Shown here one piece after another: positions 8,754-16,794 of a stretch of DNA of 64,000 nucleotides. How positions within the stretch are numbered: the first letter of the stretch is position 1; each line of letters starts with the position of its first letter. The notes beneath the pieces are model-generated. The model searched no databases. It worked only from the letters and a program-made list of their open reading frames with translations, and was not told the origin of the DNA. Where the stretch lies: NCBI GenBank assembly GCA_034506175.1, contig JAPDQB010000033.1:1-64000 (forward strand). Reading direction: 5' to 3'. The stretch comes from a candidate division KSB1 bacterium (GTDB lineage: Bacteria; Zhuqueibacterota; Zhuqueibacteria; Zhuqueibacterales; Zhuqueibacteraceae). A program made the position numbers and the translations under genes.

Positions 8754-9806
8754 TCAGGCTCTCTCCGTTGCTTTCGCCGAATTTTCCACGCTCGTCGCAG
8801 AAGCCGCCGTGATTTGCCCGTTCGTCGGCTCGTGCATCACCAGCTTGGTTCTTTCCACAAACGATTCGGCGAGCTGAAAGGCGCGAGCATGCTCATCCGG
8901 CGAGGGTTCGTATTTGGCAAATTTCACCAGATCGCTGATTTCCAACAACTCGCGCAGCATTTCTTGCGCGCCGTTTTCGAGCGCAACCGTTTTCAAGTTT
9001 TGCATCAGCTCGCCGCTGGTCAATTCAAGCGCCGGCACGAAATAACGCCCTTCAATATAACGTCGAATGATTTCCGAGAGTTCGCTGTAATACGCTTTGA
9101 TTTTGCCGGTTGCCAGCAAATCACTCTCGCGCAATTTTCGCAACGCTTCCAGCGCAATTTCGTGCGCCGGCCGCGCCGGTTCTTTCTTTTCCGGCAGCAG
9201 CCCCTTGCCTTGCCGCTTGCGCCAATAATAAAATCCGATGCCGGCGAGCAGCAAAATACCGGCGGCAATCGCCGCGATGCGGAGAATCAGCTTCCAATCG
9301 CGCGGCAGCTCCAACGGCGCTTTGATGTCGCGAATGTCGCCGTCCTGGCTGGGCCGCATCGATGCCACGTAAAGCTCCAGTTTCTCGGTTTGCAAATGAT
9401 GCCAAACCGTATCCGGCGGCGTTTGATACGAAATCGTCAACGGCGGAATTTCGAAGCGGCCGGTGTCAAAGGTCGAAATGGTGTAAGCAATTTCTTCGAT
9501 GAGGCGGCCTTTGATTTTACGCGGATCGGGTTTGGCATAATCGCGAATTTCAAACGCACCGAGATTCGCGCCCAAAGCCGGCCAATGCACTTTAACATTC
9601 TCATCGTGCGTGAGACGGACCGTGTACCGCACGGTATCGCCGATCGTCATCGTGCTTTTGTCGATGCGCGACTCGACGGAAACCGGAGACTCCTGGGCGA
9701 AAATCAAAAAAGAAAAAAGGCCAAAGCAGACAAAAAGATTGGCGCTTGTCTTTCGTTTCACTTTTCCGGGAGCGAGAAAAGAATTTTCAAAACGCGGCGT
9801 TTTCAT
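8754..9806 (-). CDS. BatD-like membrane protein with DUF4381-like tail
   Basis: A 350-residue protein with an N-terminal hydrophobic signal ('LFVCFGLFSFLIFA'), a BatD-like beta domain ('SRIDKSTMTIGDTVRYTVRLTHDE'), a transmembrane helix near 185 ('AAIAAGILLLAGIGFYYW') and a helical cytoplasmic tail ('IRRYIEGRYFVPALELTSGELM'). It is the short BatD-like type usually encoded directly before batA. It overlaps the upstream lipoprotein gene by four bases. It differs from the larger BatD at 4084-5916 and from the similar protein at 13893-14891. Confidence 0.75.
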   Translation of the reverse strand: MKTPRFENSFLAPGKVKRKTSANLFVCFGLFSFLIFAQESPVSVESRIDKSTMTIGDTVRYTVRLTHDENVKVHWPALGANLGAFEIRDYAKPDPRKIKGRLIEEIAYTISTFDTGRFEIPPLTISYQTPPDTVWHHLQTEKLELYVASMRPSQDGDIRDIKAPLELPRDWKLILRIAAIAAGILLLAGIGFYYWRKRQGKGLLPEKKEPARPAHEIALEALRKLRESDLLATGKIKAYYSELSEIIRRYIEGRYFVPALELTSGELMQNLKTVALENGAQEMLRELLEISDLVKFAKYEPSPDEHARAFQLAESFVERTKLVMHEPTNGQITAASATSVENSAKATERA

Positions 9807-10723
9807 TGCACTTTATCGTCGTAAATCCGCACTGCTTCCGCGCGCATCAGGCGGTCGATGAGTTCGTTGTAGATTTGCTGTTGTTTCTCGCGGATGTAAT
9901 CCTGCTGCACTTGTGATTTGGCTTCGGCAAAGGAAAGCTGCTGCGGCTTTTTGCCGGCGGAATCGGACTTGGTGTATCGGCTTTGATTGGCGCGATAATA
10001 AAGGTCCAAATCGCTGTCAGTATAATTTACTTTGCCGGCAATCTCTTCCTCCAGCAGTTTTTGCACCATCAAGCTTTTTTTCGCTTGAAAAGCGGCTTCG
10101 ACGACTTCGGCATTCCTTTCCAAGCCCTTGCGCTTGGCGGTGTCGTAAAGCAATTCGGTGGCAATGTATTGCCGCAAAAATTCGAGCCGCTTGCTTTTCT
10201 CATTGAACTGCGCCTGCATGTAGGGCGGCAGGCGTTTGATTTCATGCTCCAAATCGCCGCTGGTGATCTCGCGCATGCCGATTTTGGCGATCACCTCGCC
10301 CGGGCGCTTCTTCGCCACCTGGCTGGTGTCGAGAAACGTGCTTTCTTGCAAAGCTTGCTGCGCGTCGGCGGAACGCTGCAAGCGCTCGAGGCATTCGACG
10401 ATGCGCTTGGCGGTTTCCTTCACCAGCTCGCTTTTGGGATAAAGCTCCTGCACGCGCAGATAATAGGCCAGCGCCGATTCGTAATCATGCACGCGGTCGA
10501 AATAAATATTGGCGATGGTGTAACTGATGCCGGCCTGCTCGCGCTCGTCCAGCGGATAATCATGCAAGTAGCGTTCGTATTCGGCAATCGCCTGTTTGTA
10601 CAGCTCGCGATTGTAAAGCACGTTGGCAAACTCGCGCACGCGGTCCGCCGGCAGGTTTTGCGGCGATTTATTACAGGCGATCAATAAAACCCAAAACACG
10701 CTTAACGGAATTCTTCTGGCCAT
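9803..10723 (-). CDS. Lipoprotein with TPR repeats and SurA-like N-domain
   Basis: A 306-residue predicted lipoprotein with lipobox 'LLIACNKS'. Residues 30-130 form TPR-like repeats ('YNRELYKQAIAEYERYLHDYP', 'YESALAYYLRVQELYPKSELV'). Residues 145-300 resemble the helical SurA/PrsA-type chaperone region ('KIGMREITSGDLEHEIKRLP', 'RLEFLRQYIATELLYDTAKRKGL'), but no parvulin isomerase domain is visible. It would act at a membrane as a folding or assembly factor; its position inside the Bat operon suggests it serves Bat proteins, which is inference. Confidence 0.65.
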   Translation of the reverse strand: MARRIPLSVFWVLLIACNKSPQNLPADRVREFANVLYNRELYKQAIAEYERYLHDYPLDEREQAGISYTIANIYFDRVHDYESALAYYLRVQELYPKSELVKETAKRIVECLERLQRSADAQQALQESTFLDTSQVAKKRPGEVIAKIGMREITSGDLEHEIKRLPPYMQAQFNEKSKRLEFLRQYIATELLYDTAKRKGLERNAEVVEAAFQAKKSLMVQKLLEEEIAGKVNYTDSDLDLYYRANQSRYTKSDSAGKKPQQLSFAEAKSQVQQDYIREKQQQIYNELIDRLMRAEAVRIYDDKVQ

Positions 10724-10795
10724 ATCTCAATCGAAATCAGAAAACATTTTATTTTTGAGTTATTCCCTGCGTCTGAAGGCGCGACGACAAACTAT

Positions 10796-11674
10796 TTACC
10801 GGAACCTTTTCGCCCGCATCCGAAAAAATTTGACCAATGGATCGATATACGGCTGATCGGTGCGAATGTCAACCGGATCGACTTTCATGGCCCGCAAGGT
10901 TTTTTCGCGCAGCAGGCCGCGTTGCGCCGCCTCTTGCGCGAACTTTTTGCGGTTGGCCGCGTTCGTGGTGTCCAAAAAATAAATCTCGCCGGTTTCCGCA
11001 TCCTCCAATTCCACCAAGCCGACGTTGGGAATTTCCGTTTCGCGCGGGTCGGTGATCGGAATCGCCACCAGATCGTGGCGCTTGCTGGCGATGCGCAGGG
11101 CTTTTTCATAGCCCTCCGAAAGAAAATCGGACACGAGAAACACCACCGCGCGTCGTGTGGTGACGCGGTTCAAATACTCCAGCGCCGAAGCGATGTCCGT
11201 GCCGCGGCCTTCGGGCTTATGATAAAGAATCTCGCGCAAAACGCGGTAAACGTGCTTGCGGCCTTTCTTGGGCGGAACAAATTTTTCAATGCGATCCGTG
11301 AAAATAATCAAGCCGACCTTGTCGTTGTTTTTGATCGCCGAAAACGCCAGCAGTGCGCAGATTTCCGCCGCAATGTCACCCTTCATCTGCTCGTGCGTGC
11401 CGAACTCGCCGGAAGAACTGGCATCGACGAGCAGCATGACGGTCAGCTCGCGTTCCTCATCGAAGACCTTGATGTAAGGATGGCCCGTCCGCGCCGTGAC
11501 ATTCCAGTCGAGATTGCGAATGTCGTCGCCGTAAATGTATTCCCGCACCTCGGCGAACTCCATGCCCCGGCCTTTGAAAACCGAATGATACTCGCCGCTG
11601 AACACGTCGTTGACCAACGCGCGGGTTTGAATTTCGAGACGGCGGACTTTTTTGAGGATTTCTTTGGGGATCAT
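10796..11674 (-). CDS. DUF58 family protein
   Basis: DUF58 proteins are VWA-related and are almost always encoded next to moxR. The core family motif 'GRGMEFAEVREYIYGDDIRNLDWNVTARTG' starts near residue 35, followed by a degenerate MIDAS 'LLVDASSSGEFGT'. The frame extends upstream to an ATG at 11716, but that would run into the preceding PIN gene, so the ATG at 11674 (292 residues) is preferred. moxR, its usual partner, is 1.2 kb upstream, separated from it by the toxin-antitoxin genes. Confidence 0.88.
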   Translation of the reverse strand: MIPKEILKKVRRLEIQTRALVNDVFSGEYHSVFKGRGMEFAEVREYIYGDDIRNLDWNVTARTGHPYIKVFDEERELTVMLLVDASSSGEFGTHEQMKGDIAAEICALLAFSAIKNNDKVGLIIFTDRIEKFVPPKKGRKHVYRVLREILYHKPEGRGTDIASALEYLNRVTTRRAVVFLVSDFLSEGYEKALRIASKRHDLVAIPITDPRETEIPNVGLVELEDAETGEIYFLDTTNAANRKKFAQEAAQRGLLREKTLRAMKVDPVDIRTDQPYIDPLVKFFRMRAKRFR

Positions 11675-11687
11675 GCTTGCGGCGCTA

Positions 11688-12161
11688 TCACGGATGATGG
11701 TTTGGATTCTCGACAAGCAAGCCTTCGGCTTGAGCGACTGTGTTTAACTTATCATCCGCCGATACAAAAGTCAAAGGAGGTGCTGCTGTTAGAGACCGGT
11801 CAGCCTGTAATTCCAATGCTGTCGCAAGTTGAATTGAATCGTACCCTTTGAGTCCATGCTTTTCTGCCAAATTCATAGCACGGTCAATGATCGGGTTGCT
11901 AAGATTGACAAGAAAATAATGCGTTTTAAATTCCGTTTTGAATGTTGTCAAAGCGATTGTAGCATCAGCCGGTTTGAGAGCGCCTGTTCGAGCTCGTTTG
12001 CAGATTGCTGCCGCGACTTCAGCTCCGGTAGCCAGCGAGATAATAATCTCATTGCCGGAAGCCAAATCTGTCAAGCTCTCGACCCACGCACTGCCAGTCT
12101 CTTTGACGTAAGGTTTCGCCAAGCCACTGCTGTCGAAATAGTATGAACCCATCGCCCTCAC
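11688..12161 (-). CDS. PIN-domain toxin (VapC-like)
   Basis: A 157-residue PIN-domain protein, a predicted Mg-dependent RNase toxin. Acidic active-site residues are seen in 'YYFDSSGLAKPYV' (first Asp), 'GLKGYDSIQLATAL' (third position) and 'FVSADDKLNTVA' (last Asp). The start may be the ATG at 12161 or the third codon after it at 12152. It overlaps the antitoxin gene by four bases, the usual vapBC order, and the toxin frame is complete with no visible lesion. Confidence 0.82.
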   Translation of the reverse strand: MRAMGSYYFDSSGLAKPYVKETGSAWVESLTDLASGNEIIISLATGAEVAAAICKRARTGALKPADATIALTTFKTEFKTHYFLVNLSNPIIDRAMNLAEKHGLKGYDSIQLATALELQADRSLTAAPPLTFVSADDKLNTVAQAEGLLVENPNHHP

Positions 12162-12430
12162 TCACGATCTTCAATAATTGTTTGTGAAAGCGGTTCGCCG
12201 TCTATTGGCACCGGCTTGAAGTTTCGAGGCGCGCCTGGAGAAGCTGTCGGTGTTGAAACAAGCAAGCCTTTCATGCGGAGACGCTCGATGAACGCTCGCT
12301 CACGCGAGGCGGCGAATTCTTGGACTATATCTTGCAAGAGCCGCTCAATACTTAATCCTCGCGTTCGAGCTTCCGTATCGAGACGTTCATAAGTCTCCTG
12401 AGACACTTTGATTATTTGTTCGGTTACCAT
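12158..12430 (-). CDS. VapB-type antitoxin
   Basis: A 90-residue protein with an N-terminal 'IIKVSQETYERLDTEARTRG' that looks like a ribbon-helix-helix DNA-binding motif and a C-terminal tail ('NFKPVPIDGEPL') likely to wrap the toxin. It lies immediately upstream of the PIN toxin with a four-base overlap. It is clearly paralogous to the disrupted antitoxin at 12511-12789. Autoregulation by the toxin-antitoxin complex is expected from family knowledge, not shown here. Confidence 0.75.
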   Translation of the reverse strand: MVTEQIIKVSQETYERLDTEARTRGLSIERLLQDIVQEFAASRERAFIERLRMKGLLVSTPTASPGAPRNFKPVPIDGEPLSQTIIEDRE

Positions 12431-12510
12431 GACTTGACTCCTAACCTTAATTTGAATTGTAAGAATAACCCGTATAAATCACGCCACTTCCGTTCAAATA
12501 TATGCAGACA

Positions 12511-12789
12511 TCACTTTGGCTCACGATCTTCAATAATAATTTCAGAAACTGGTTTGCCTTTGACCGGCACCGGCTTGAAATTATGTGGCACTTTTAATTC
12601 GCTTGGCGCAAATGTAACGATCATCCCTTCCGCTCGCAAACGCTCGATAAATTCACGCTCACGTGCTTTATCGAAATCGGTTATAAGAAATTCTATAAAC
12701 TTTTCGATACTTTCACCTCGTCACTTCGCATAGGTTTTGAGAAGTTCATACGTCTTTTGCGAAATTTTGATTGTTTTCTTAGCCGCCAT
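12511..12789 (-). pseudogene. Second antitoxin copy broken by an in-frame TGA
   Basis: Reading the minus strand from the ATG at 12789 gives 22 residues ('MAAKKTIKISQKTYELLKTY...'), a TGA at 12723-12721, and then 69 more codons in the same frame to a TGA at 12513-12511. The part after the stop ('RGESIEKFIEF', 'REREFIERLRAEGMIV', 'HNFKPVPVKGKPVSEIIIE') aligns throughout with the intact antitoxin at 12158-12430. The total of 92 codons plus stop matches the intact copy. No toxin gene directly follows this copy, since the intact antitoxin comes next. Confidence 0.8.
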
Positions 12790-12813
12790 AATTTTTTTTA
12801 TACATAGTGACAC

Positions 12814-12894
12814 GCCATTCCGCAAGAATCCCTGGCCAGCTTTTTTCAAGCCGAACTCTGTGCGCGATAATAAAAAAGATTCATGCGGAATGGC
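12814..12894. repeat. Inverted repeat with 17-bp arms
   Basis: The arms 12814-12830 (gccattccgcaagaatc) and 12878-12894 (gattcatgcggaatggc) are reverse complements at 16 of 17 positions, with a loop of about 47 bases. It lies between the end of moxR and the broken antitoxin. It could be a transcript hairpin after moxR, an operator region, or the ends of a tiny mobile element; nothing visible decides between these. Confidence 0.6.
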
Positions 12895-12913
12895 AATACG
12901 ATCTTCCTTTACG

Positions 12914-13906
12914 TTATGGTACTTCAATCCGGCTCAACACCTGTCCGACGACATATTCCGAAGTTTTTTCCTCGGCTTCAGCTTCGTAGGTGATAATGAT
13001 GCGGTGGCGCAAGACATCGAGGCCGATGGCGCGAACGTCTTCCGGCGTCACGTAGCCGCGGCCGCGGAGAAACGCATGCGCTTTCGCCGCTTGCGACAAA
13101 AAGATGCTGGCGCGCGGACTGGCGCCGTAAGAAATCAAATCTTCCAGCTCCTCGAGACCGTATTTTTTCGGCTCGCGCGTCGCAAAAACGATGTCGATAA
13201 TGTACCGCTCGACTTTTTCATCCATGTAAACTTCCGAAACCACGGCGCGGGCTTTGACAATGTCGGCAGGCGTCACCACCGGTTTGACGTTTTCAAGATT
13301 ACCGCGCGTCATCCGGCGCATGATTTCAAGCTCTTCCTCTTTGTTGGGATAGCCGATGGAGAGCTTGAGCATGAAACGATCCACCTGCGCTTCGGGCAGT
13401 GGGTAGGTTCCTTCCTGCTCGATGGGATTTTGCGTCGCCAGCACCAAGAACGGATCGTCGAGCTTGAAGGTATTTTCGCCAATCGTCACTTGCCGCTCCA
13501 TCATCGCTTCGAGCAGCGCCGACTGCACTTTTGCGGGCGAACGGTTGATCTCGTCGGCCAGAATCAAATTCGCAAAGATCGGCCCTTTTTTCGTGGTGAA
13601 TTGGCCGTTGCGCTGGTCGTAGATCAGCGTGCCGATCAAATCCGCCGGCAGCAAATCCGGCGTAAATTGAATGCGCTGGAATTTCGTTTGAATCGCCGCC
13701 GACAACGTTTTGACCGCCAGCGTCTTGGCCAGGCCCGGCACGCCCTCCAGCAAAACATGGCCGTTGCTCAGCAAGCCGACGAGCAGCCGTTCGACCATGT
13801 ATTTCTGGCCGACGATAACCTTTGAAACTTCGCGGTTGATTTTTTCAACAAATGCGCTTTCGCGCCTGATTTTTTCATTGATCGCCTGAATGTCAACGTG
13901 CATCAT
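12914..13906 (-). CDS. MoxR-family AAA+ ATPase
   Basis: A 330-residue AAA+ ATPase with Walker A 'LLEGVPGLAKTLAVKTL', Walker B 'LILADEINRSPAKVQSALLEAM', and the MoxR-typical 'ATQNPIEQEGTYPLPEAQVDRFM'. MoxR ATPases act with VWA proteins as chaperones for protein complexes. A GGAGG sits one base before the first ATG (13906) and four bases before a second (13903), so the second may be used. The start overlaps the end of the upstream BatD-like gene by 11-14 bases. Confidence 0.93.
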   Translation of the reverse strand: MMHVDIQAINEKIRRESAFVEKINREVSKVIVGQKYMVERLLVGLLSNGHVLLEGVPGLAKTLAVKTLSAAIQTKFQRIQFTPDLLPADLIGTLIYDQRNGQFTTKKGPIFANLILADEINRSPAKVQSALLEAMMERQVTIGENTFKLDDPFLVLATQNPIEQEGTYPLPEAQVDRFMLKLSIGYPNKEEELEIMRRMTRGNLENVKPVVTPADIVKARAVVSEVYMDEKVERYIIDIVFATREPKKYGLEELEDLISYGASPRASIFLSQAAKAHAFLRGRGYVTPEDVRAIGLDVLRHRIIITYEAEAEEKTSEYVVGQVLSRIEVP

Positions 13907-14891
13907 GCCTCCGAGTGTTCATTTGCAAAAAATTTTCAGTGAGGGCATAGACCCGCGCCAAGCGCGCCGGCTCGCCCGCTTCGCCGGAAAATTTGAACAG
14001 ATCGCAAGTTTGCAAAACTTCTTCGATGTGCGTCGTTTGCTCGTCAGACGCCCGCCCTTCAGCGGCCGTCGCCTGGCGAAACGCCTCCACAACCTCCTGG
14101 GTGGAGACGCCCTGGCTGGCAATCGCATAACGCCGATTCAAATAACGGCGCAACAAACGCGACAGCGTTGCAAACGCTTCTTTCATTTCCGTCGTGTTAA
14201 TATCGATTGTATTTTTGAGTTCTTCCAAAAATTCCTGTTCGAGCGGCTTTTCAGCCGTCGCCATCAGCCGCGCCGCCTCTTTCTTTTTGGCGCGCGCTTC
14301 CAATTGAAAAACCAACGCCACCAGCGCCGCGCAAAACAGCAGGCCGAGGGTCAACGCCAGCCCGAGCGGCGCTTCATCCGGCTCGGGCAGCGGATCGACC
14401 ACCTTGATACTCAGCCGGCTCGTGTACAAACTGTGCTTCTCACCCGTGCTTTTATCGAGATAACTCACGCGCATGCCTTCGACATAGCCCATGCCCAAGC
14501 CTTCCGGCCGAAGCGAATACGTAAAAGTTTTGATCGAAACCGGCTGGCTGTTTTCAACACCGACCCAGTTGGAAGACGACGAGCCGGCGATGGTGAAATT
14601 GTAAAGCCGTGGCAACTCCGGCGGGTCAAATTCAATATCCGGCAGCCGGCCCTGCCATTTAAGCTTGACTGTAAAAACGGCCAAACGATTCAACGGAATT
14701 TCTTCGCTGCCGGCCAGCGCTTCGATCTCAACACGCACCGGTGCCCGCACGGAATCGCCCAACGCCATAAAAGGCGTTTGACCCTGCAACCGCAGCGGCC
14801 ACCAAAAGAAAGCCGCGCCGATTGCGGCAAGAGCGATGAAACGGGTGACAGTGAGATGGGAAATAAAAAATCTTTTCAAATCAGTGACCAT
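13893..14891 (-). CDS. BatD-like membrane protein upstream of MoxR
   Basis: A 332-residue protein with an N-terminal membrane signal ('FIALAAIGAAFFWWPL'), a periplasmic BatD-like beta domain ('VRVEIEALAGSEEIPLNRLAVF', with a conserved 'FTIAGSSSSNWVGVENSQP'), a transmembrane helix near 185 ('GLALTLGLLFCAALVALVFQL') and a cytoplasmic helical tail ('LSRLLRRYLNRRYAIASQGV'). It has the same plan as the protein at 8754-9806 but little close identity, so the Bat locus carries three BatD-like proteins. The gene overlaps moxR. Confidence 0.7.
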   Translation of the reverse strand: MVTDLKRFFISHLTVTRFIALAAIGAAFFWWPLRLQGQTPFMALGDSVRAPVRVEIEALAGSEEIPLNRLAVFTVKLKWQGRLPDIEFDPPELPRLYNFTIAGSSSSNWVGVENSQPVSIKTFTYSLRPEGLGMGYVEGMRVSYLDKSTGEKHSLYTSRLSIKVVDPLPEPDEAPLGLALTLGLLFCAALVALVFQLEARAKKKEAARLMATAEKPLEQEFLEELKNTIDINTTEMKEAFATLSRLLRRYLNRRYAIASQGVSTQEVVEAFRQATAAEGRASDEQTTHIEEVLQTCDLFKFSGEAGEPARLARVYALTENFLQMNTRRHDAR

Positions 14892-15030
14892 TTTTTAACG
14901 ACCTGACCGCCTGTATTTTTGAAATGCAAAAAGCCGCAATGGCAATCTTCCGGCATGTTCAAGGCGCTGTGCCGAAAAAAGGTCATCCGGCTCTTTGAGT
15001 TGAGACGTCGAGCGAATAAAAAAAGTTTTA

Positions 15031-15576
15031 TTATTTGCTTTTGGATGAGCTGGCGTTTTTCCGGGCCGGCGCCGCGTTGTTTTCGCCATCTTTGGAAGTG
15101 GCGAAGATATCGATATCGCTGATATCTTTGCCCAAATGCTGAAGCTCCCACTGCACGGAGGCCACCAATTCATGTTTAGGATAGGTATCAATAAATTTTT
15201 CGTAATACCGCCTGGCCTTGTCAAACTCCTTGAGATGGTTGGCGTAGATGTAGCCGATCATGAACAAGGACTGGGGCTGATATTTGCTGTGTGGAAATTT
15301 CTCCACCACCCGCTCGTAAACCGCCACGGCTTTGCCGAACTGTTCTTTTTTGTTGAGATAAATCATGCCCAGTTTTTGCAACACCGAATCGGCATGAGGG
15401 CTGTTCGGAAAACGCTCGCTCAATTCCTCATAAACTTTCAACGCGCCGTCGATGTCCTCTTTGGCTTCAAATTGTTGGGCTTGCACAAAAAGCTGCTCTT
15501 CACTCATTTTCTGCGAGCAGCCGGCAAAAACGATTCCACCCAGCAGCAAGACGAGAAGAACCGATTTTTTCGCCAT
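15031..15576 (-). CDS. TPR lipoprotein (BamD/YbgF-like)
   Basis: A 181-residue predicted lipoprotein (lipobox 'IVFAGCSQ') with TPR repeats in 'AQQFEAKEDIDGALKVYEEL', 'FGKAVAVYERVVEKFPHSKYQ' and 'FDKARRYYEKFIDTYPKHEL', like outer-membrane BamD or YbgF/CpoB proteins. The ATG at 15576 is preferred over 15591 because a lysine-rich signal starts there. It is the first gene of the minus-strand Bat run, about 140 bp before the next gene, and ends in a low-complexity Ala/Ser/Lys tail. Confidence 0.72.
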   Translation of the reverse strand: MAKKSVLLVLLLGGIVFAGCSQKMSEEQLFVQAQQFEAKEDIDGALKVYEELSERFPNSPHADSVLQKLGMIYLNKKEQFGKAVAVYERVVEKFPHSKYQPQSLFMIGYIYANHLKEFDKARRYYEKFIDTYPKHELVASVQWELQHLGKDISDIDIFATSKDGENNAAPARKNASSSKSK

Positions 15577-15899
15577 ACGATCATTCTCCAAATGCGGTCA
15601 TATTCAATTAAAACAACTTTTCAATCTAAGCAGTTCGCCCCAAAAAATCAAGGTTTTTTAGGAATGAATTCATGAAAAACTTTTCCTTGGGTGTTCCATT
15701 CCATGGTCGATCTTTTTGGTTGCGCTTGCCCGCGTTGGGATGATTAAGATGGGAGAAGAATATGTGAAAACCCAGCAAAAGCCAACTTTGGAACGGAAGA
15801 GGCGTTCAGATGGCTAAATATTTACGAGTGTCCAAGTTTAGTGGTGCACCTCAATGCAATGTGTGTGGGCGAACAATATAGTATTATCACGAAAATGCC

Positions 15900-15945
15900 G
15901 TAGCGCAGGCTTCCAGCCTGCATGCAGACAAGATGTCTGCGCTAC
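15900..15945. repeat. Dispersed GTAGCGCAG palindrome, copy 1
   Basis: Arms gtagcgcag (15900-15908) and ctgcgctac (15937-15945) are exact reverse complements; between them a nested palindrome 'aggcttccagcctgc' occurs. The same arms recur at 30918-30940, and a related unit lies at about 16047-16097. Such intergenic palindromes are REP-like or non-autonomous mobile units. Confidence 0.7.
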
Positions 15946-16046
15946 ATTTTCATCGTGATGGGTGTGCAAACGTACATGGCAATTACTCTGGAAAAACCAT
16001 CCCTGGCCTGCGGCAGGGCAGGCACCAACGCGAAATTTTTTGCTGC

Positions 16047-16097
16047 GCAAGCTTCCAGCTTGCCTTCGTTTGCAGGCTGGAAGCCTGCGTTACGCAT
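16047..16097. repeat. Dispersed palindrome, variant copy 2
   Basis: The sequence pairs 'gcaagcttccagcttgc' with 'gcaggctggaagcctgc' and ends in 'gttacgc', a diverged version of the unit at 15900-15945. The two copies are about 100 bases apart and lie just upstream of the MarR promoter region. Confidence 0.55.
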
Positions 16098-16175
16098 TTT
16101 ATTCGCTTAATCCGTTCAATTCGCGTGATATTTTTACAAAAAAGTTCTTGCCTTCGCAAAATTTTTTCAACATAT

Positions 16176-16194
16176 TAGTTGTATAATGCAACTA
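16176..16194 (+). promoter_or_regulatory. MarR-type operator overlapping a TATAAT -10
   Basis: TAGTTG (16176-16181) and CAACTA (16189-16194) form an inverted repeat with a 7-base spacer that begins with TATAAT (16182-16187). TAGTTG/CAACTA half-sites are common among MarR-family operators. The repeat is 31 bases before the marR start codon, so autorepression by blocking the -10 element is likely. No good -35 box was seen at the expected distance. Confidence 0.6.
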
Positions 16195-16225
16195 TTATCA
16201 AATACAATCGTAGACGATACCAACT

Positions 16226-16774
16226 ATGAGCGAAAAAACCCTCCAACAGCAGGCGGAAAAATTGAACCGCCTGATCAAAGATTTGCTGCGCATGTTTCAA
16301 ATGCGCGACCGCAACGAGATCACCTGCTGCGGCGTCTCGGTCTCCCAGTGTTACACGCTGGACACGCTCGGCGAGCACGGCGAGATGAGCATGGTACAGC
16401 TCGCACGCAAAATGTTTCTCGACAAAAGCACGATGACGCGCGTCATCGACGGCCTGATCGAGCGCGAATTGGTCGTGCGCCGGTTTGACGAGAACGACCG
16501 CCGTCTCATTTATATTGCCCTCACCGCCACCGGTCGCAAGCTGCTCGCCGGCATTCGCGCGCAACAGCTCAACAGCCTGCGCCAGATTTTGGAACGCATT
16601 CCAGCCAGCGAGCGGCAAAACCTTTTAGGCGGGCTGGAAATTTTTTTCGAGGCGGTTCAGGATTGGTTAACCACCTGCTGCATAAGCGACAACAAAGAAA
16701 ATCCGGCAACAAGGGCATTGCGCCAATTGGCCAATAAACCGCAGCTTGTCAAGCTGCAAAAAAACCTTCGCTAA
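16226..16774 (+). CDS. Cysteine-rich MarR-family regulator
   Basis: A 182-residue winged-helix regulator with the MarR core 'MSMVQLARKMFLDKSTMTRVIDGLIERELVVRRFDENDRR' and 'LTATGRKLL'. It carries five cysteines in two clusters: C34, C35 and C42 in 'EITCCGVSVSQCYTL' before the recognition fold, and C151-C152 near the C-terminus. Vicinal cysteines are suited to binding arsenite or sensing oxidants. The next gene, 20 bases downstream, encodes an arsenite methyltransferase fusion, so it probably controls that gene in response to a thiol-reactive ligand. That ligand assignment is inference. Confidence 0.82.
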   Translation: MSEKTLQQQAEKLNRLIKDLLRMFQMRDRNEITCCGVSVSQCYTLDTLGEHGEMSMVQLARKMFLDKSTMTRVIDGLIERELVVRRFDENDRRLIYIALTATGRKLLAGIRAQQLNSLRQILERIPASERQNLLGGLEIFFEAVQDWLTTCCISDNKENPATRALRQLANKPQLVKLQKNLR

Positions 16775-16794
16775 AATTTAAAGGAGATCTTCCG

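Larger units (their letters stand above)
15592..16175. other. Gene-poor interval carrying dispersed repeats
   Basis: About 580 bases between the divergent BamD-like and MarR genes. No convincing gene was found; short open frames here coincide with the repeat units. Two copies of a palindromic repeat family lie at 15900-15945 and about 16047-16097. Promoters for both flanking genes are expected here but only the MarR -10/operator was recognised. Confidence 0.6.

Noticed and set aside
8751..9824. Plus-strand open frame opposite the BatD-like gene
   Set aside because: Antisense shadow; no ribosome site and no recognisable domain.
12737..13825. Long plus-strand open frame (362 codons) opposite moxR
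   Set aside because: The minus-strand MoxR has all AAA+ motifs; the antisense translation shows no family pattern.
15900..16100. Possible CRISPR-like repeats
   Set aside because: Only two diverged palindromic units with no regular spacers and no cas genes nearby.
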